Source of the DNA: Tepidimicrobium xylanilyticum
Lineage (GTDB): Bacteria; Bacillota; Clostridia; Tissierellales; Tepidimicrobiaceae
NCBI RefSeq assembly: GCF_900106765.1
Contig: NZ_FNNG01000010.1
Location: 59,592-123,591, forward strand
Direction: 5' to 3'
Length of the DNA stretch: 64,000 bases
Shown here piece after piece: positions 10,291 to 18,781 of the stretch. Under the pieces are notes generated by a model. The model was not told the origin of the DNA and did no database searches. It saw nothing but the letters and a program-made list of their open reading frames with translations. Made by a program: the position numbers and the translations under genes. Position 1 is the stretch's first letter; the number at the start of each line of letters is the position of its first letter.

Positions 10291-11640
10291 ATGGAAAAGA
10301 AAAGGGAAAATAAACTAAATCCAGTAGATATATTGAGCCTGGCTTTAGGTTCCATTATAGGGTGGGGTTCGTTTACCCTACCCGGGACTAAATTTCTTCC
10401 TGAATCGGGAGTCATAAATACGGCCATTGGGTTAACCTTAGGAGGGTTAGCTGTAGTTTTTGTCCAAATAGGTTATAGGGTTATGATGAAAAATCACCTT
10501 AAAGATGGCGGGGAATTCTCCTATACTTACGAAAATATGGGGAAATTAAATGGATTCATAGTAGGTTGGAGTTTGATATTATGCTATTTAAGTCTAGTGC
10601 CATTAAATGCAACGGCTTTTGTACTCGTTATAAAAAGGCTCTTTGGATCTTCTGTGGAAAAGATATATTTATATCATGTAGCAGGACATCCCGTATATTT
10701 GTCTGAAATATTGGTTGCAAGCTTTGTAATATTACTATTTGCCTATATCAATATAAAGGGAGTAAAAACTAGTGCTAGAACCCAAAACATAATGGTATTA
10801 TTCTTAGTTATAAATGTGATAGTAGTACTTTCAGTCATGATTTTTAAAGCCAATAGGACAATATTTGTCGAAAATTATATACGTGAAACTAAAATAGATC
10901 TTGGTGAAATTTCAAGGGTATTAGCCATAGCTCCATTTCTATTCGTAGGATTTGATGTTATACCCCAAGTGAGTACAGAACTAAATTTTAAGCCTGGAAA
11001 AGCTGTAACTATGGGGATTATATCCATTTTTTCAGGAATATTTATATATAATTCTTTGAACATAATCACTTCACTTGCTTATGGGCCAGAAGATGTGCTA
11101 AAACAAGAGTGGGCTCTTGGTACAGCGGTTTTAAGCAATTTAGGTATCATAGGATTCATATTATTGACCATTGCTTTAATATCAGCAGTAGTTACCGGAA
11201 TCAATGGATTTATGTTAGGAAGTTCTAAGCTAATTGGCGCTTTATCCACATATAAATTGTTCCCTGAAAAGTATAATAAGAAAAATAAAGCTGGAGTAAA
11301 TGAAAATGCAATTAAATTTGTTAGCCTTGTAGGTTTAATCGCACCCTTTATTGGAAGACAGGTAATATTATATATAGTTGATATGTCATCATTATTGGCT
11401 GCTTTGGTATACCTATATGTATGTTACATAAGTTATAGGATTGGTAAAAACAAGGCAGAAAAGTATCTGTCATTAATAGGTGCAATTGTAAGCACTTTAT
11501 TCATTGGACTTTTGATAATTCCGACTTCTCCAGCTAGACTTAGCTTCCCATCGATTGTATTCATGTTCATATGGGTTATTGCAGGAGTTTTCTATTATAG
11601 GAAATGTAATACAAAATATAAACCAGCAAAAGATATATAA
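10291..11640 (+). CDS. APC-superfamily amino acid permease
   Basis: A 449-residue membrane protein with about twelve hydrophobic segments and the APC signature SLALGSIIGWGSFTLPG near the N-terminus, which forms the unwound first helix. The middle has APFLFVGFDVIPQVSTE, like amino acid/polyamine/organocation transporters. It begins 9 bp after the persulfide-reductase gene and has a poor SD, so translation is probably coupled. The substrate cannot be read from sequence. A cysteine- or thiol-type amino acid would fit the neighbours, but that is a guess. No convincing terminator lies between it and the convergent gene at 11770. Confidence 0.85.
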   Translation: MEKKRENKLNPVDILSLALGSIIGWGSFTLPGTKFLPESGVINTAIGLTLGGLAVVFVQIGYRVMMKNHLKDGGEFSYTYENMGKLNGFIVGWSLILCYLSLVPLNATAFVLVIKRLFGSSVEKIYLYHVAGHPVYLSEILVASFVILLFAYINIKGVKTSARTQNIMVLFLVINVIVVLSVMIFKANRTIFVENYIRETKIDLGEISRVLAIAPFLFVGFDVIPQVSTELNFKPGKAVTMGIISIFSGIFIYNSLNIITSLAYGPEDVLKQEWALGTAVLSNLGIIGFILLTIALISAVVTGINGFMLGSSKLIGALSTYKLFPEKYNKKNKAGVNENAIKFVSLVGLIAPFIGRQVILYIVDMSSLLAALVYLYVCYISYRIGKNKAEKYLSLIGAIVSTLFIGLLIIPTSPARLSFPSIVFMFIWVIAGVFYYRKCNTKYKPAKDI

Positions 11641-11769
11641 GTAGCGAGTTTGCAAATCTGTTTTTTCTGTATCGTGATACCACCAAACCTGAATCGGGAA
11701 GTTGCTCTTTATGATTTGTCTTTATTTATTGACTATTTCATAGGTTTTTTGACTTGTTTTATTTATTAT

Positions 11770-12303
11770 TTACATTAAAAACCTAACTATTATTTTGCCT
11801 CCAATGATAGCACCAATAACAACAGCTAGACCAAAAATCCAACCGGATAAGGATAGACTAGAAATACTACTAAAAAGGGCACCTATATTGCACCCTGAAG
11901 CTATTCTAGCACCATAACCCATCAATAGTCCACCTATAGCTGCTAATATAAATTGGTTTTTTGACTTTATCTTCCTAATTCTGAATTGGGAGGCCATTAA
12001 AGATGAAAAAAGAGCACCTACTATAATTCCAAAATTCCTAATGGAGTAAGGGTCTTGTAAAAATCCTCCACTAAATATTTCTTGGCCTCCTTCTATATTA
12101 AAATAGGACCAGTGGGAAACATCTATTCTAAGAGCTTTTAATATCCAAGCACCCCAGTAAGCCATCGCAGATGAAATTCTCCAAGGTTCATTTGTTACAG
12201 CTAATGTGACAATTTGAAATAAGGAAAGCAATACTGAACCTGTAATATAAGTCCATGAATCTTTAAACCATTTGCTATAACATCTGTTATTGTTTAAGTT
12301 CAA
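11770..12303 (-). CDS. YeeE/YedE family protein, second half-transporter
   Basis: A 177-residue membrane protein corresponding to the C-terminal half of a YeeE/YedE sulfur transporter. ARIASGCNIGALFSSIS carries the conserved cysteine and matches ANGCNAGALYTS of the fused paralogue upstream. Starts with TTG behind AGGGGG and follows the other half after 12 bp. The two halves probably assemble into one transporter. The pair is convergent with the permease and divergent from the LysR gene. Confidence 0.87.
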   Translation of the reverse strand: MNLNNNRCYSKWFKDSWTYITGSVLLSLFQIVTLAVTNEPWRISSAMAYWGAWILKALRIDVSHWSYFNIEGGQEIFSGGFLQDPYSIRNFGIIVGALFSSLMASQFRIRKIKSKNQFILAAIGGLLMGYGARIASGCNIGALFSSISSLSLSGWIFGLAVVIGAIIGGKIIVRFLM

Positions 12304-12315
12304 AACCTAGACCCC

Positions 12316-12972
12316 CTATTCAAAAAAATCCTCATTTTCATTTGGTACCCATTTATCAAGGAAAACATATAGTAAACCTATGAATGAAAGCTGAATTATT
12401 AACGCTTTAAACCAGCCAAGTATATCTGGCAGAAATACTTTAAATCCCTTTGAAATAAACTTTTCATTCCACCAGCCAAAATCATGTGCTCCCCATAGAG
12501 AACCTAAAATGAAAAAAACTAAGGCTACTAATTGGGTTAGAAAGCCTTCTCCAGTTCTCATGAGTAATCCTGAAGCACATCCTCCAGCTAAAACCATTCC
12601 TATACCAAATAATATTCCTCCTATTATAGTTGCTAAGCTTATATTGATCACTGATATTTGACCTGGAATTTCCTGTCCATTTGTATAGGCCCCATATTTA
12701 ATAGCTGTAAATCCAATAGTGGTTAATGCTATGCTTATTAGTAACGCTTTAGAAAGGGAAGTGCTGCCAATAAGGAAAGGATCTCTTAATGCTGCAGCAA
12801 AACAGAATTTAGACCTTTGCAATATGAAGCCAGAGGCTATTCCAGTCATCCAGAAGAAGGAGAGGAGATGGGATTTAAAGTACAGAAATATGCCGAATGT
12901 TATGGCGATAGTTAAAACTAGAATTCCTAAAGGGACTTGATTTCTTTTATTATGTCCCTTATTTGAATACAT
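12316..12972 (-). CDS. YeeE/YedE family protein, first half-transporter
   Basis: A 218-residue membrane protein with several hydrophobic helices. It has a conserved cysteine in RSKFCFAAALRD and another in VLAGGCASGLLMRTGEG, the first-half motifs of the YeeE/YedE family. I place the start at the ATG 6-7 nt after GGAGGTGG. A longer TTG start would use the SD itself as coding sequence. Its partner half follows on the same strand. Divergent from a LysR-type regulator, which probably controls it through the shared 172-bp gap. Confidence 0.88.
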   Translation of the reverse strand: MYSNKGHNKRNQVPLGILVLTIAITFGIFLYFKSHLLSFFWMTGIASGFILQRSKFCFAAALRDPFLIGSTSLSKALLISIALTTIGFTAIKYGAYTNGQEIPGQISVINISLATIIGGILFGIGMVLAGGCASGLLMRTGEGFLTQLVALVFFILGSLWGAHDFGWWNEKFISKGFKVFLPDILGWFKALIIQLSFIGLLYVFLDKWVPNENEDFFE

Positions 12973-12991
12973 AAAATCCACCTCCAATAGT

Positions 12992-13021
12992 TAATTATTA
13001 TACAATTAATGTCAATAATTA
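12992..13021. promoter_or_regulatory. inverted repeat in the yeeE/lysR divergent promoter
   Basis: TAATTATT and AATAATTA form a perfect 8-bp inverted repeat with a 14-bp spacer, just upstream of the split yeeE pair and in the gap shared with the LysR gene. LysR proteins usually bind interrupted dyads of the T-N11-A type, so this is a candidate operator. The AT-rich composition makes chance dyads common. Confidence 0.35.
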
Positions 13022-13144
13022 GCTTGCCATTTGACAGTTATGTCTTTTTAGTTTATGTATTGTGTAACCTTGTTAAATATATTATATAATATATTTAGTA
13101 ATAATTACAATTTAGAATAGTTTGAAACAAGGGGATGGATATTT

Positions 13145-14041
13145 GTGAATATAGAATACTTAGATTATTTCTGCAAGGTGGCTATTGCAGGGAGCATATC
13201 TAAAGCAGCTAAAGAATCTCATATTTCGCAATCTGCTTTAAGTCAACAGATTTTAAAGTTGGAGGAAATATTAGGAACTAAATTATTGGAAAGAAGCAAT
13301 AAGGGCGTCGAATTAACCGATAAAGGGATTATCGCTTTTAAATATGCAGATAATATTATCAGAACATATAATGCAATGCTTAAAGAGCTTAAACTTGCTG
13401 ATGAGAATGAAAGGAATATAAAAATAGAAGCTTGTTGGTCTATAGCTACATATTCTTTACCCTGTGTTATGTATGAAATTAAAAATCAATTTGGCAATTA
13501 CAGCTATGAATTAAACCCAAATGAATTAGATCTAATTGAACAAAATGTCTTAAACAATATATGTGATATTGGGGTAATATACAATAAGCCTAAAAGCTTA
13601 AATCTATCGTATTATAAGATAGGTAAGGACAAGATTGTATTAGTAGCTCCTAAGAATTATGAAATTGAAGATGAAATAGATTTTGAAGAATTGGTAAAGC
13701 ATCCATTTATTCTATTAAATGATAAACTTCACGTTATTGATTCCATTAATGAAAAGTTAAATATTATAGGTTTAAAAATAGAAGATTTAAATATTTTGTA
13801 TAATAGTGATTCTGCGGAATCTGTAAAATCCTCAGTCTTAAATGGATTTGGCATAGGCTTTTTACCTTATACTTCTATAAAAAAAGAGCTATATAATGAG
13901 CAATTAAAAGAAATAAATATTAGAGATTACTCTATTGAGTATGATATGTATCTAATATATAATAACAATATAAAAGGAAATGAAGTATTATATAATTTTA
14001 TTGAATATTTTAAGAAAATCGCTAAAAAGAGTTTATGCTAA
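13145..14041 (+). CDS. LysR-family transcriptional regulator
   Basis: A 298-residue DNA-binding regulator. The N-terminal winged helix-turn-helix is clear: residues about 16-50 contain SISKAAKESHISQSALSQQI and LGTKLLERSNKGVELTDKG. The rest is a LysR-type substrate-binding domain. Starts with GTG after AAGGGGATGG. It is divergent from the YeeE/YedE pair and its end overlaps the convergent tusA-like gene by 4 bp. The position suggests regulation of sulfur uptake, perhaps through a cysteine precursor such as O-acetylserine, as in CysB/CysL. The effector is not known. Confidence 0.92.
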   Translation: MNIEYLDYFCKVAIAGSISKAAKESHISQSALSQQILKLEEILGTKLLERSNKGVELTDKGIIAFKYADNIIRTYNAMLKELKLADENERNIKIEACWSIATYSLPCVMYEIKNQFGNYSYELNPNELDLIEQNVLNNICDIGVIYNKPKSLNLSYYKIGKDKIVLVAPKNYEIEDEIDFEELVKHPFILLNDKLHVIDSINEKLNIIGLKIEDLNILYNSDSAESVKSSVLNGFGIGFLPYTSIKKELYNEQLKEINIRDYSIEYDMYLIYNNNIKGNEVLYNFIEYFKKIAKKSLC

Positions 14042-14250
14042 TTTTTTGTAATGGATATTTCCCAAATTCCATTTATGACTTCCTCATGTGTTATATTGCA
14101 TTTTTTAAAGTTGCTTTTTATGGCTTCTAATACACAGCTATGGTCTGTTATTACTTTAATGGTCTCTCCTGGCTCAGTTTTCTTTAGAGCTTTTCTAGTT
14201 TTTATAATGGGAATAGGGCACATATCGCCAAGACAATCTACTGTTTTCAT
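14038..14250 (-). CDS. TusA/SirA-family sulfur carrier protein
   Basis: A 70-residue TusA-like protein. Cys11, in the signature CPIPIIKTRKAL, carries persulfide sulfur in this family, and a second cysteine is at position 6 (DCLGDMCP). Starts at the ATG after AAAAGGTG. A longer reading would run through the SD. TusA-type proteins act as intracellular partners of YeeE/TsuA thiosulfate transporters, so this is probably the acceptor for sulfur imported by the neighbours. Convergent with the LysR gene. Confidence 0.9.
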   Translation of the reverse strand: MKTVDCLGDMCPIPIIKTRKALKKTEPGETIKVITDHSCVLEAIKSNFKKCNITHEEVINGIWEISITKN

Positions 14251-14536
14251 AACAACATTCACCTTTTCAATAATATTTATACACATTAATTATACCAAAA
14301 AATCTACAGAAGTAAAATTTTCCGTTGGTTTAATGTAGTGTATTGATAACTAATAAAAAGCATGCCTTCACCAATTCATATGCTAATGGGATGAGTAGGT
14401 CATTTTTGATACCTTAAAATTATAAGATATTTTTCAGTTTTTTGTGATAAAAAAATTAATATGGGTATAACGTAGTATAGTGAATATGGATTAAATGGGG
14501 TGAAATAGGTTAGGATAGATTATACTATTTTAACAG

Positions 14537-14773
14537 GTGGTGTTGCAGGTCAGAGGATCGATACCTTTTCCTAAGAAGAGATTACTTAATCTTGAAAAAA
14601 TTGCAAGTAAGATAATAGATGTGGAGCAAAATAGAACTGCCCAACTGGATAGTATAATAAGGGAAGAAACCCATTTTCAATCGAGTTACAAGATTCTCAA
14701 ATATGATGGAAGGCTTTTTAGCGGAAATGAGTTGTATAGTAGAATAAAGAAGGAAGTGTTAAGTAAGTCATAA
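14537..14773 (+). CDS. hypothetical 78-residue ORF, possibly a gene remnant
   Basis: The translation ends with LNLEKIASKIIDVEQNRTAQ-type charged helical sequence and no recognised domain. The GTG start has only a weak, very close AGGTG. In a neighbouring frame, overlapping the first 40 bases, a stretch beginning RIDYTILTGGVAG reads like the start of a protein but soon hits a stop and has no start codon. It lies directly before a frameshifted gene. It may be a decayed gene or chance. The gap before it (14251-14536) contains nothing I can support. Confidence 0.3.
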   Translation: MVLQVRGSIPFPKKRLLNLEKIASKIIDVEQNRTAQLDSIIREETHFQSSYKILKYDGRLFSGNELYSRIKKEVLSKS

Positions 14774-14841
14774 TTTGTGAATATAGGTAAACCCTATGGT
14801 TAAAATATACATATAAATACATTATGAAAGGGTTTGGTCAT

Positions 14842-16631
14842 ATGAATGAAAGCAGTAGAATTCCCAATAAATTAATCCATGAAAATCTCCTTATCTATTA
14901 CAGCATGCTTATAATCCAATAAAATGGTTTCCTTGGGGGGAAGAAGCTTTTAACAAAGCTAAGGAGGAAGATAAACCCATATTTATATCCATTGACTATT
15001 CCACTTGTCGATGGTGTCATAATATGAATAAAGAGTCCTTTCAAGATGAAGAGGTAGCTCATATATTAAATGAACATTTTGTTCCAATTAAGGTGGATAG
15101 GGAGGAAAGGCCGGATATAGACAAGGTATATATGACCTTTGCGGAAGCTTTAACAGGAACAACTGGGTGGCCTCTTACTCTAATATTAACTCCTGAAGGC
15201 AAGCCATTTTTTGCAGGCACTTATTTCCCAAAAAGGTTTAAAAAGGGATTAACTGGTTTAATAGAACTGTTAATGAAAGTAAAGGATTTATGGAAGAAAA
15301 AGAAAGATGATATTATCGAGGATAGCAACAACATATTAAAAGAGATAGATAGAATATACAATGGCAGTCTTAAAGGAAATATTGATAAAGATATATTAAA
15401 AAGGACTAAAGATGAATTGGAAGAGATTTACGATGATAGAAATAGTGGTTTTTCCTATAGACCCAAGTTTCCATTACCCCAGTATATACTCTTTTTATTG
15501 GAATATGGCTATAATATGGCAGATGAAAAGGCATTGATGATGGCAGAAAATACTTTAATTAACATGTATAAAGGTGGAATTTTCGACCATATAGGTTATG
15601 GATTTTATAGGTATTCAGTAGATGAAAAATGGTTAGTTCCCCATTTTGAGAAGATGTTGTATGATAATGCTCTTTTAGGAATTACTTATATTAAAGCCTA
15701 CGAAATTATGAACAAACCAATCTATAGGGACGTAGGAGAGAAGATATTTGAATTTTTGTTAAGGGATCTGGCATCGGAAGAGGGTGGATTTTACTCTGCT
15801 TTGGATGCAGAAACTGAAGGGGAAGAGGGGAAGTACTATGTATATGAATATGATGAAATAATTGATCTCTTAGGTGAAGAATTTGGAGGATATTTTACTA
15901 ACTATTACAATATAACAGAAGAAGGCAATTTTGAAGGCAAGAATATTCCTAATATGATTGGAAAAAACCTAGATTCTATTAGTGAATTGGATATGAGTAA
16001 ATTGGATAACATAAGGGATGTGATTTTATCCTATAGGAATAGAAGGGTAAAACCCCATAGGGATGAGAAAATACTAATTTCGTGGAATGGGTTAGCTATA
16101 GCCAGTTTAGCCTATGGAGGCAAAGTGTTAAATAAAGGCTTATTTATACGAAAAGCAAAAGAAGCAGCAGACTTTGTTATAGCTAATTGTATCGATAAAG
16201 AAGGTCATTTATTATCTACCTATGTAGATGGAGAAAGCTATAATTATGGTTTTCTGGAGGATTATGCATTTTTCATATATGGTCTTTTAACCTTATACCA
16301 AGTTACAAAAGAAGAAGTTTATTTAGAAATAAGCAAAAAATTAAAGGATGAAATGATAGAACTATTTTGGGATAAGGTTGATGGGGGCTTCTTCCATTAC
16401 AGCAATATATCCGAAAAGTTGGTCTTAAGGTTAAAGGATTTTTATGACGGAGCAATGCCATCTGGGAATTCCTTTGCTGGATTAACTCTACAACAACTAT
16501 ATGGATTGACGAAGGATGAAAGACTATACGATATATTAACTAAGTTATTCTATTCGTTTGGAAAAAATATATACAGGAACCTAACAGCTCACATATATTC
16601 TATATTAGCTTTTACATCTTTTAGAATATAG
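14842..16631 (+). pseudogene. DUF255/YyaL thioredoxin-fold protein, broken by a one-base deletion
   Basis: The family (YyaL, SPATA20-like) has an N-terminal thioredoxin-like domain and a large alpha/alpha-barrel glycosidase-like domain. Its function is uncertain. ATG after GAAAGGG starts [13 protein letters not shown], then the frame ends at a stop. The expected continuation [14 protein letters not shown] is read in the -1 frame from 14886 and stays open to 16631. A run of four A at 14882-14885 where five are needed explains the break. The usual CHWCH motif is CRWCH here. The barrel domain ([27 protein letters not shown]) is intact. It could be a real pseudogene, a slippage-rescued gene or a sequencing error. 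The intact ATG at 15024 would skip the redox motif. Confidence 0.85.
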
Positions 16632-16638
16632 AAAAAAT

Positions 16639-16666
16639 TTGCAATTTGTAACAAATATGTTATACT
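16639..16666 (+). promoter_or_regulatory. promoter of the cysK-cysE T-box transcript
   Basis: TTGCAA and TATACT are separated by 16 bp, directly after the stop of the preceding gene and about 15 bp before the T-box leader. Confidence 0.6.
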
Positions 16667-16679
16667 ATAATATAATATT

Positions 16680-16953
16680 TAAAAAGCAAAAAACTATGAT
16701 TTGGGAAAGTAGAATATACTGAGTATTATAGAGAGGATTCTATTTGGTGGAAGGAATCTATACTGGTATATTCGAAGTGCTCCAAGGAGTTTTTGGTCGA
16801 AGTTTTAGTAGACTTAAACGGTTGTTCCCGTTACAGAACTAGAGTATGTTAGTACTCGAATAGAGATAAGGCAATTAGCCTTAAACAGAGTGGAACCGCG
16901 AAAGGAGACCTTTTGCCTCTGTATGCTGATACATGAGGTAAGGGGTTTTTTTA
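16680..16953 (+). promoter_or_regulatory. cysteine T-box riboswitch
   Basis: The leader has a long stem I with AGTAGA on the 5' side and the specifier region GAAG-UGC-UCC at 16774-16783. UGC is a Cys codon. The T-box AGAGTGGAACCGCG lies at 16887-16900. The competing terminator pairs ACCTTTTGCCTC with GAGGTAAGGGGT and ends in a U run. Uncharged tRNA-Cys should open transcription of cysK-cysE. Confidence 0.93.
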
Positions 16954-17016
16954 TTATATTAATTTTAGGATAAACTAAAAATATTATATAAATTCAATTT
17001 TTTGAGGAGGGATAAA

Positions 17017-17934
17017 ATGATAGCTAACAGTATTTATAAAACAATCGGCAGAACACCTTTAGTAAAAATAAATCATATGACAACTGCAGAAATGGCAGAG
17101 GTTTGGGTAAAAGTAGAGGGCTTCAATCCAGCTGGGAGTGTAAAGGATAGACCAGCCTTTTATATGATTAAGGATGCAGAGGAAAGGGGTATATTAAAAA
17201 AAGGAAGTACAATTATCGAGCCTACCAGCGGTAATACTGGGATTGCTCTTGCCATGATAGGAGCTGCAAAAGGCTATAAGGTTATAATTGTAATGCCCGA
17301 TACCATGAGCATGGAGAGGCGAAAGCTTATGGCGGCTTATGGAGCTGAATTAATATTAACGGAAGGCAAGTATGGAATGAAGGGGTCAGTAGAATTGGCT
17401 AAGAAACTGGCTAGTAGAGAAGGTTATTTTATGCCAAATCAATTTGGGAACATAAACAACGTAATAGCCCATTATGAAACAACAGGCATAGAGATACTAG
17501 AAGATACAAAAGGTAATATCGATGCTTTTGTAGTAGGAGTAGGAACTGGTGGAACTATAACTGGAGTAGGAAGGAGATTAAAGGAAAATAATACTGACAT
17601 ATTAATTGTTGCTGTAGAGCCAAGCAAATCGCCAATTCTATCAGGTGGAAATCCAAGTAGTCATGGTATTCAAGGGATAGGAGCAAACTTCATTCCAGAA
17701 ATATTAGACAGAAATATAATTGATGAAATAATCACTGTAGACGATAAGGATGCATTCATTCAATCTAGGAGATTGGGTAAAGAAGAAGGAATTTTCTGTG
17801 GTATATCATCGGGAGCTAATATCCATGCTGCAATTACTATAGCTAAAAGATTAGGAAAAGGTAAAAAGGTAGTAACAGTATTACCAGATACAGGTGAAAG
17901 ATATCTTTCAACTGCTTTATTTAATGAGGAGTGA
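17017..17934 (+). CDS. cysK: cysteine synthase A (O-acetylserine sulfhydrylase)
   Basis: PLP enzyme joining O-acetylserine and sulfide to give cysteine. It has 305 residues. Lys43 in GSVKDR is the PLP Schiff-base lysine, [12 protein letters not shown] binds the substrate carboxylate and [10 protein letters not shown] binds the PLP phosphate. I choose the ATG after GAGGAGGGAT. A TTG 15 bp earlier lies in the SD. Controlled by the Cys T-box and followed by cysE after 4 bp, so precursor and product enzymes are made together when charged tRNA-Cys is scarce. Confidence 0.96.
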   Translation: MIANSIYKTIGRTPLVKINHMTTAEMAEVWVKVEGFNPAGSVKDRPAFYMIKDAEERGILKKGSTIIEPTSGNTGIALAMIGAAKGYKVIIVMPDTMSMERRKLMAAYGAELILTEGKYGMKGSVELAKKLASREGYFMPNQFGNINNVIAHYETTGIEILEDTKGNIDAFVVGVGTGGTITGVGRRLKENNTDILIVAVEPSKSPILSGGNPSSHGIQGIGANFIPEILDRNIIDEIITVDDKDAFIQSRRLGKEEGIFCGISSGANIHAAITIAKRLGKGKKVVTVLPDTGERYLSTALFNEE

Positions 17935-17938
17935 TAGG

Positions 17939-18484
17939 ATGTTAAAATATATTTTAGAGGAAGCAAAAAATATAAAAGAAAAAGACCCAGCTGCAAAAAG
18001 CTTGGTAGAAGCGATTTTTTGCTATCCTGGTTTAAAAGCTTTAGTTTATCATAGGATAGCACATAGATTTTATAAAAAAGGGAGATTTCTATTGGCTAGG
18101 ATTATATCCCAAAGAGCAAGGAGGATTACAGGAATTGAAATTCATCCCGGTGCTAAGATTGGAAAAAGGTTATTTATAGACCATGGAATGGGAGTAGTTA
18201 TAGGTGAAACTGCTGAGATAGGAGATAATGTAACAATTTATCATGGGGTGACTTTGGGAGGTATTGGCGGAGAACCTGGAAAGAAGCGCCATCCTACCGT
18301 TGAAGATAATGTAATGATAGGGGCTGGAGCCAAAATATTAGGCCCTATAACCATAGGCAGAGGAGCTAAGATTGGAGCTAATGCAGTAATATTAGAGGAT
18401 GTGCCCCCATATTCAACTGTTGTGGGGGTACCTGGAAGAATAGTGAAATATAATAAAAGAGACTATTTAATGTATGTAATTTAA
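17939..18484 (+). CDS. cysE: serine O-acetyltransferase
   Basis: Makes O-acetylserine from serine and acetyl-CoA, the substrate of CysK. The 181-residue protein has an N-terminal helical part and a left-handed beta-helix of hexapeptide repeats: [19 protein letters not shown], then [13 protein letters not shown] and [17 protein letters not shown]. The catalytic His is expected in [10 protein letters not shown]. Starts with ATG 4 bp after the cysK stop, using GAGGAGTGAT as SD. This is the short form seen in many Firmicutes. Confidence 0.95.
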   Translation: MLKYILEEAKNIKEKDPAAKSLVEAIFCYPGLKALVYHRIAHRFYKKGRFLLARIISQRARRITGIEIHPGAKIGKRLFIDHGMGVVIGETAEIGDNVTIYHGVTLGGIGGEPGKKRHPTVEDNVMIGAGAKILGPITIGRGAKIGANAVILEDVPPYSTVVGVPGRIVKYNKRDYLMYVI

Positions 18485-18492
18485 AACTATTG

Positions 18493-18520
18493 TTTACTTT
18501 TTAAAAAAAATATGTATAAT
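18493..18520 (+). promoter_or_regulatory. promoter of the trpS T-box transcript
   Basis: TTTACT and TATAAT are separated by 16 bp, just downstream of cysE and before the Trp T-box leader. Confidence 0.6.
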
Positions 18521-18539
18521 GAGAATAAAAGATAATTTT

Positions 18540-18767
18540 AAAGCTATGATCAAGAATAGTAGATATAATAAAGGTCTACAGCGAGTCAGGGATGGTGGGA
18601 GCCTGATGACACTATTATATCGAATGGGCTTGAGAGTTAATATCTGAAATTTCAGTAGGATATTAGGGTTTACCCCCTTAGAGGTAAAAAGTGGGCCTTA
18701 GGCCAATTAGAGTGGCACCACGGAAGCAACCCTTTCGTCTCTTTATGAGCTGAAAGGGATTTTTTTA
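18540..18767 (+). promoter_or_regulatory. tryptophan T-box riboswitch
   Basis: Stem I carries AGTAGA on its 5' side and the specifier GAA-UGG-GCU with UGG (Trp) at 18625-18627. The T-box reads AGAGTGGCACCACGG. A terminator pairs CCCTTTC with GAAAGGG before a U run. Specifier and downstream trpS agree. Confidence 0.95.
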
Positions 18768-18781
18768 TAGGAGGTATCTAT

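Noticed and set aside
11641..11769. Terminator between the APC permease and the convergent yeeE half
   Set aside because: Only GGTTTTTT and AAAAACC could pair, with a loop of about 30 nt. Too weak to call.
14051..14338. 95-codon ORF over the tusA-like gene
   Set aside because: Antisense to the clear TusA protein with its CPxP motif.
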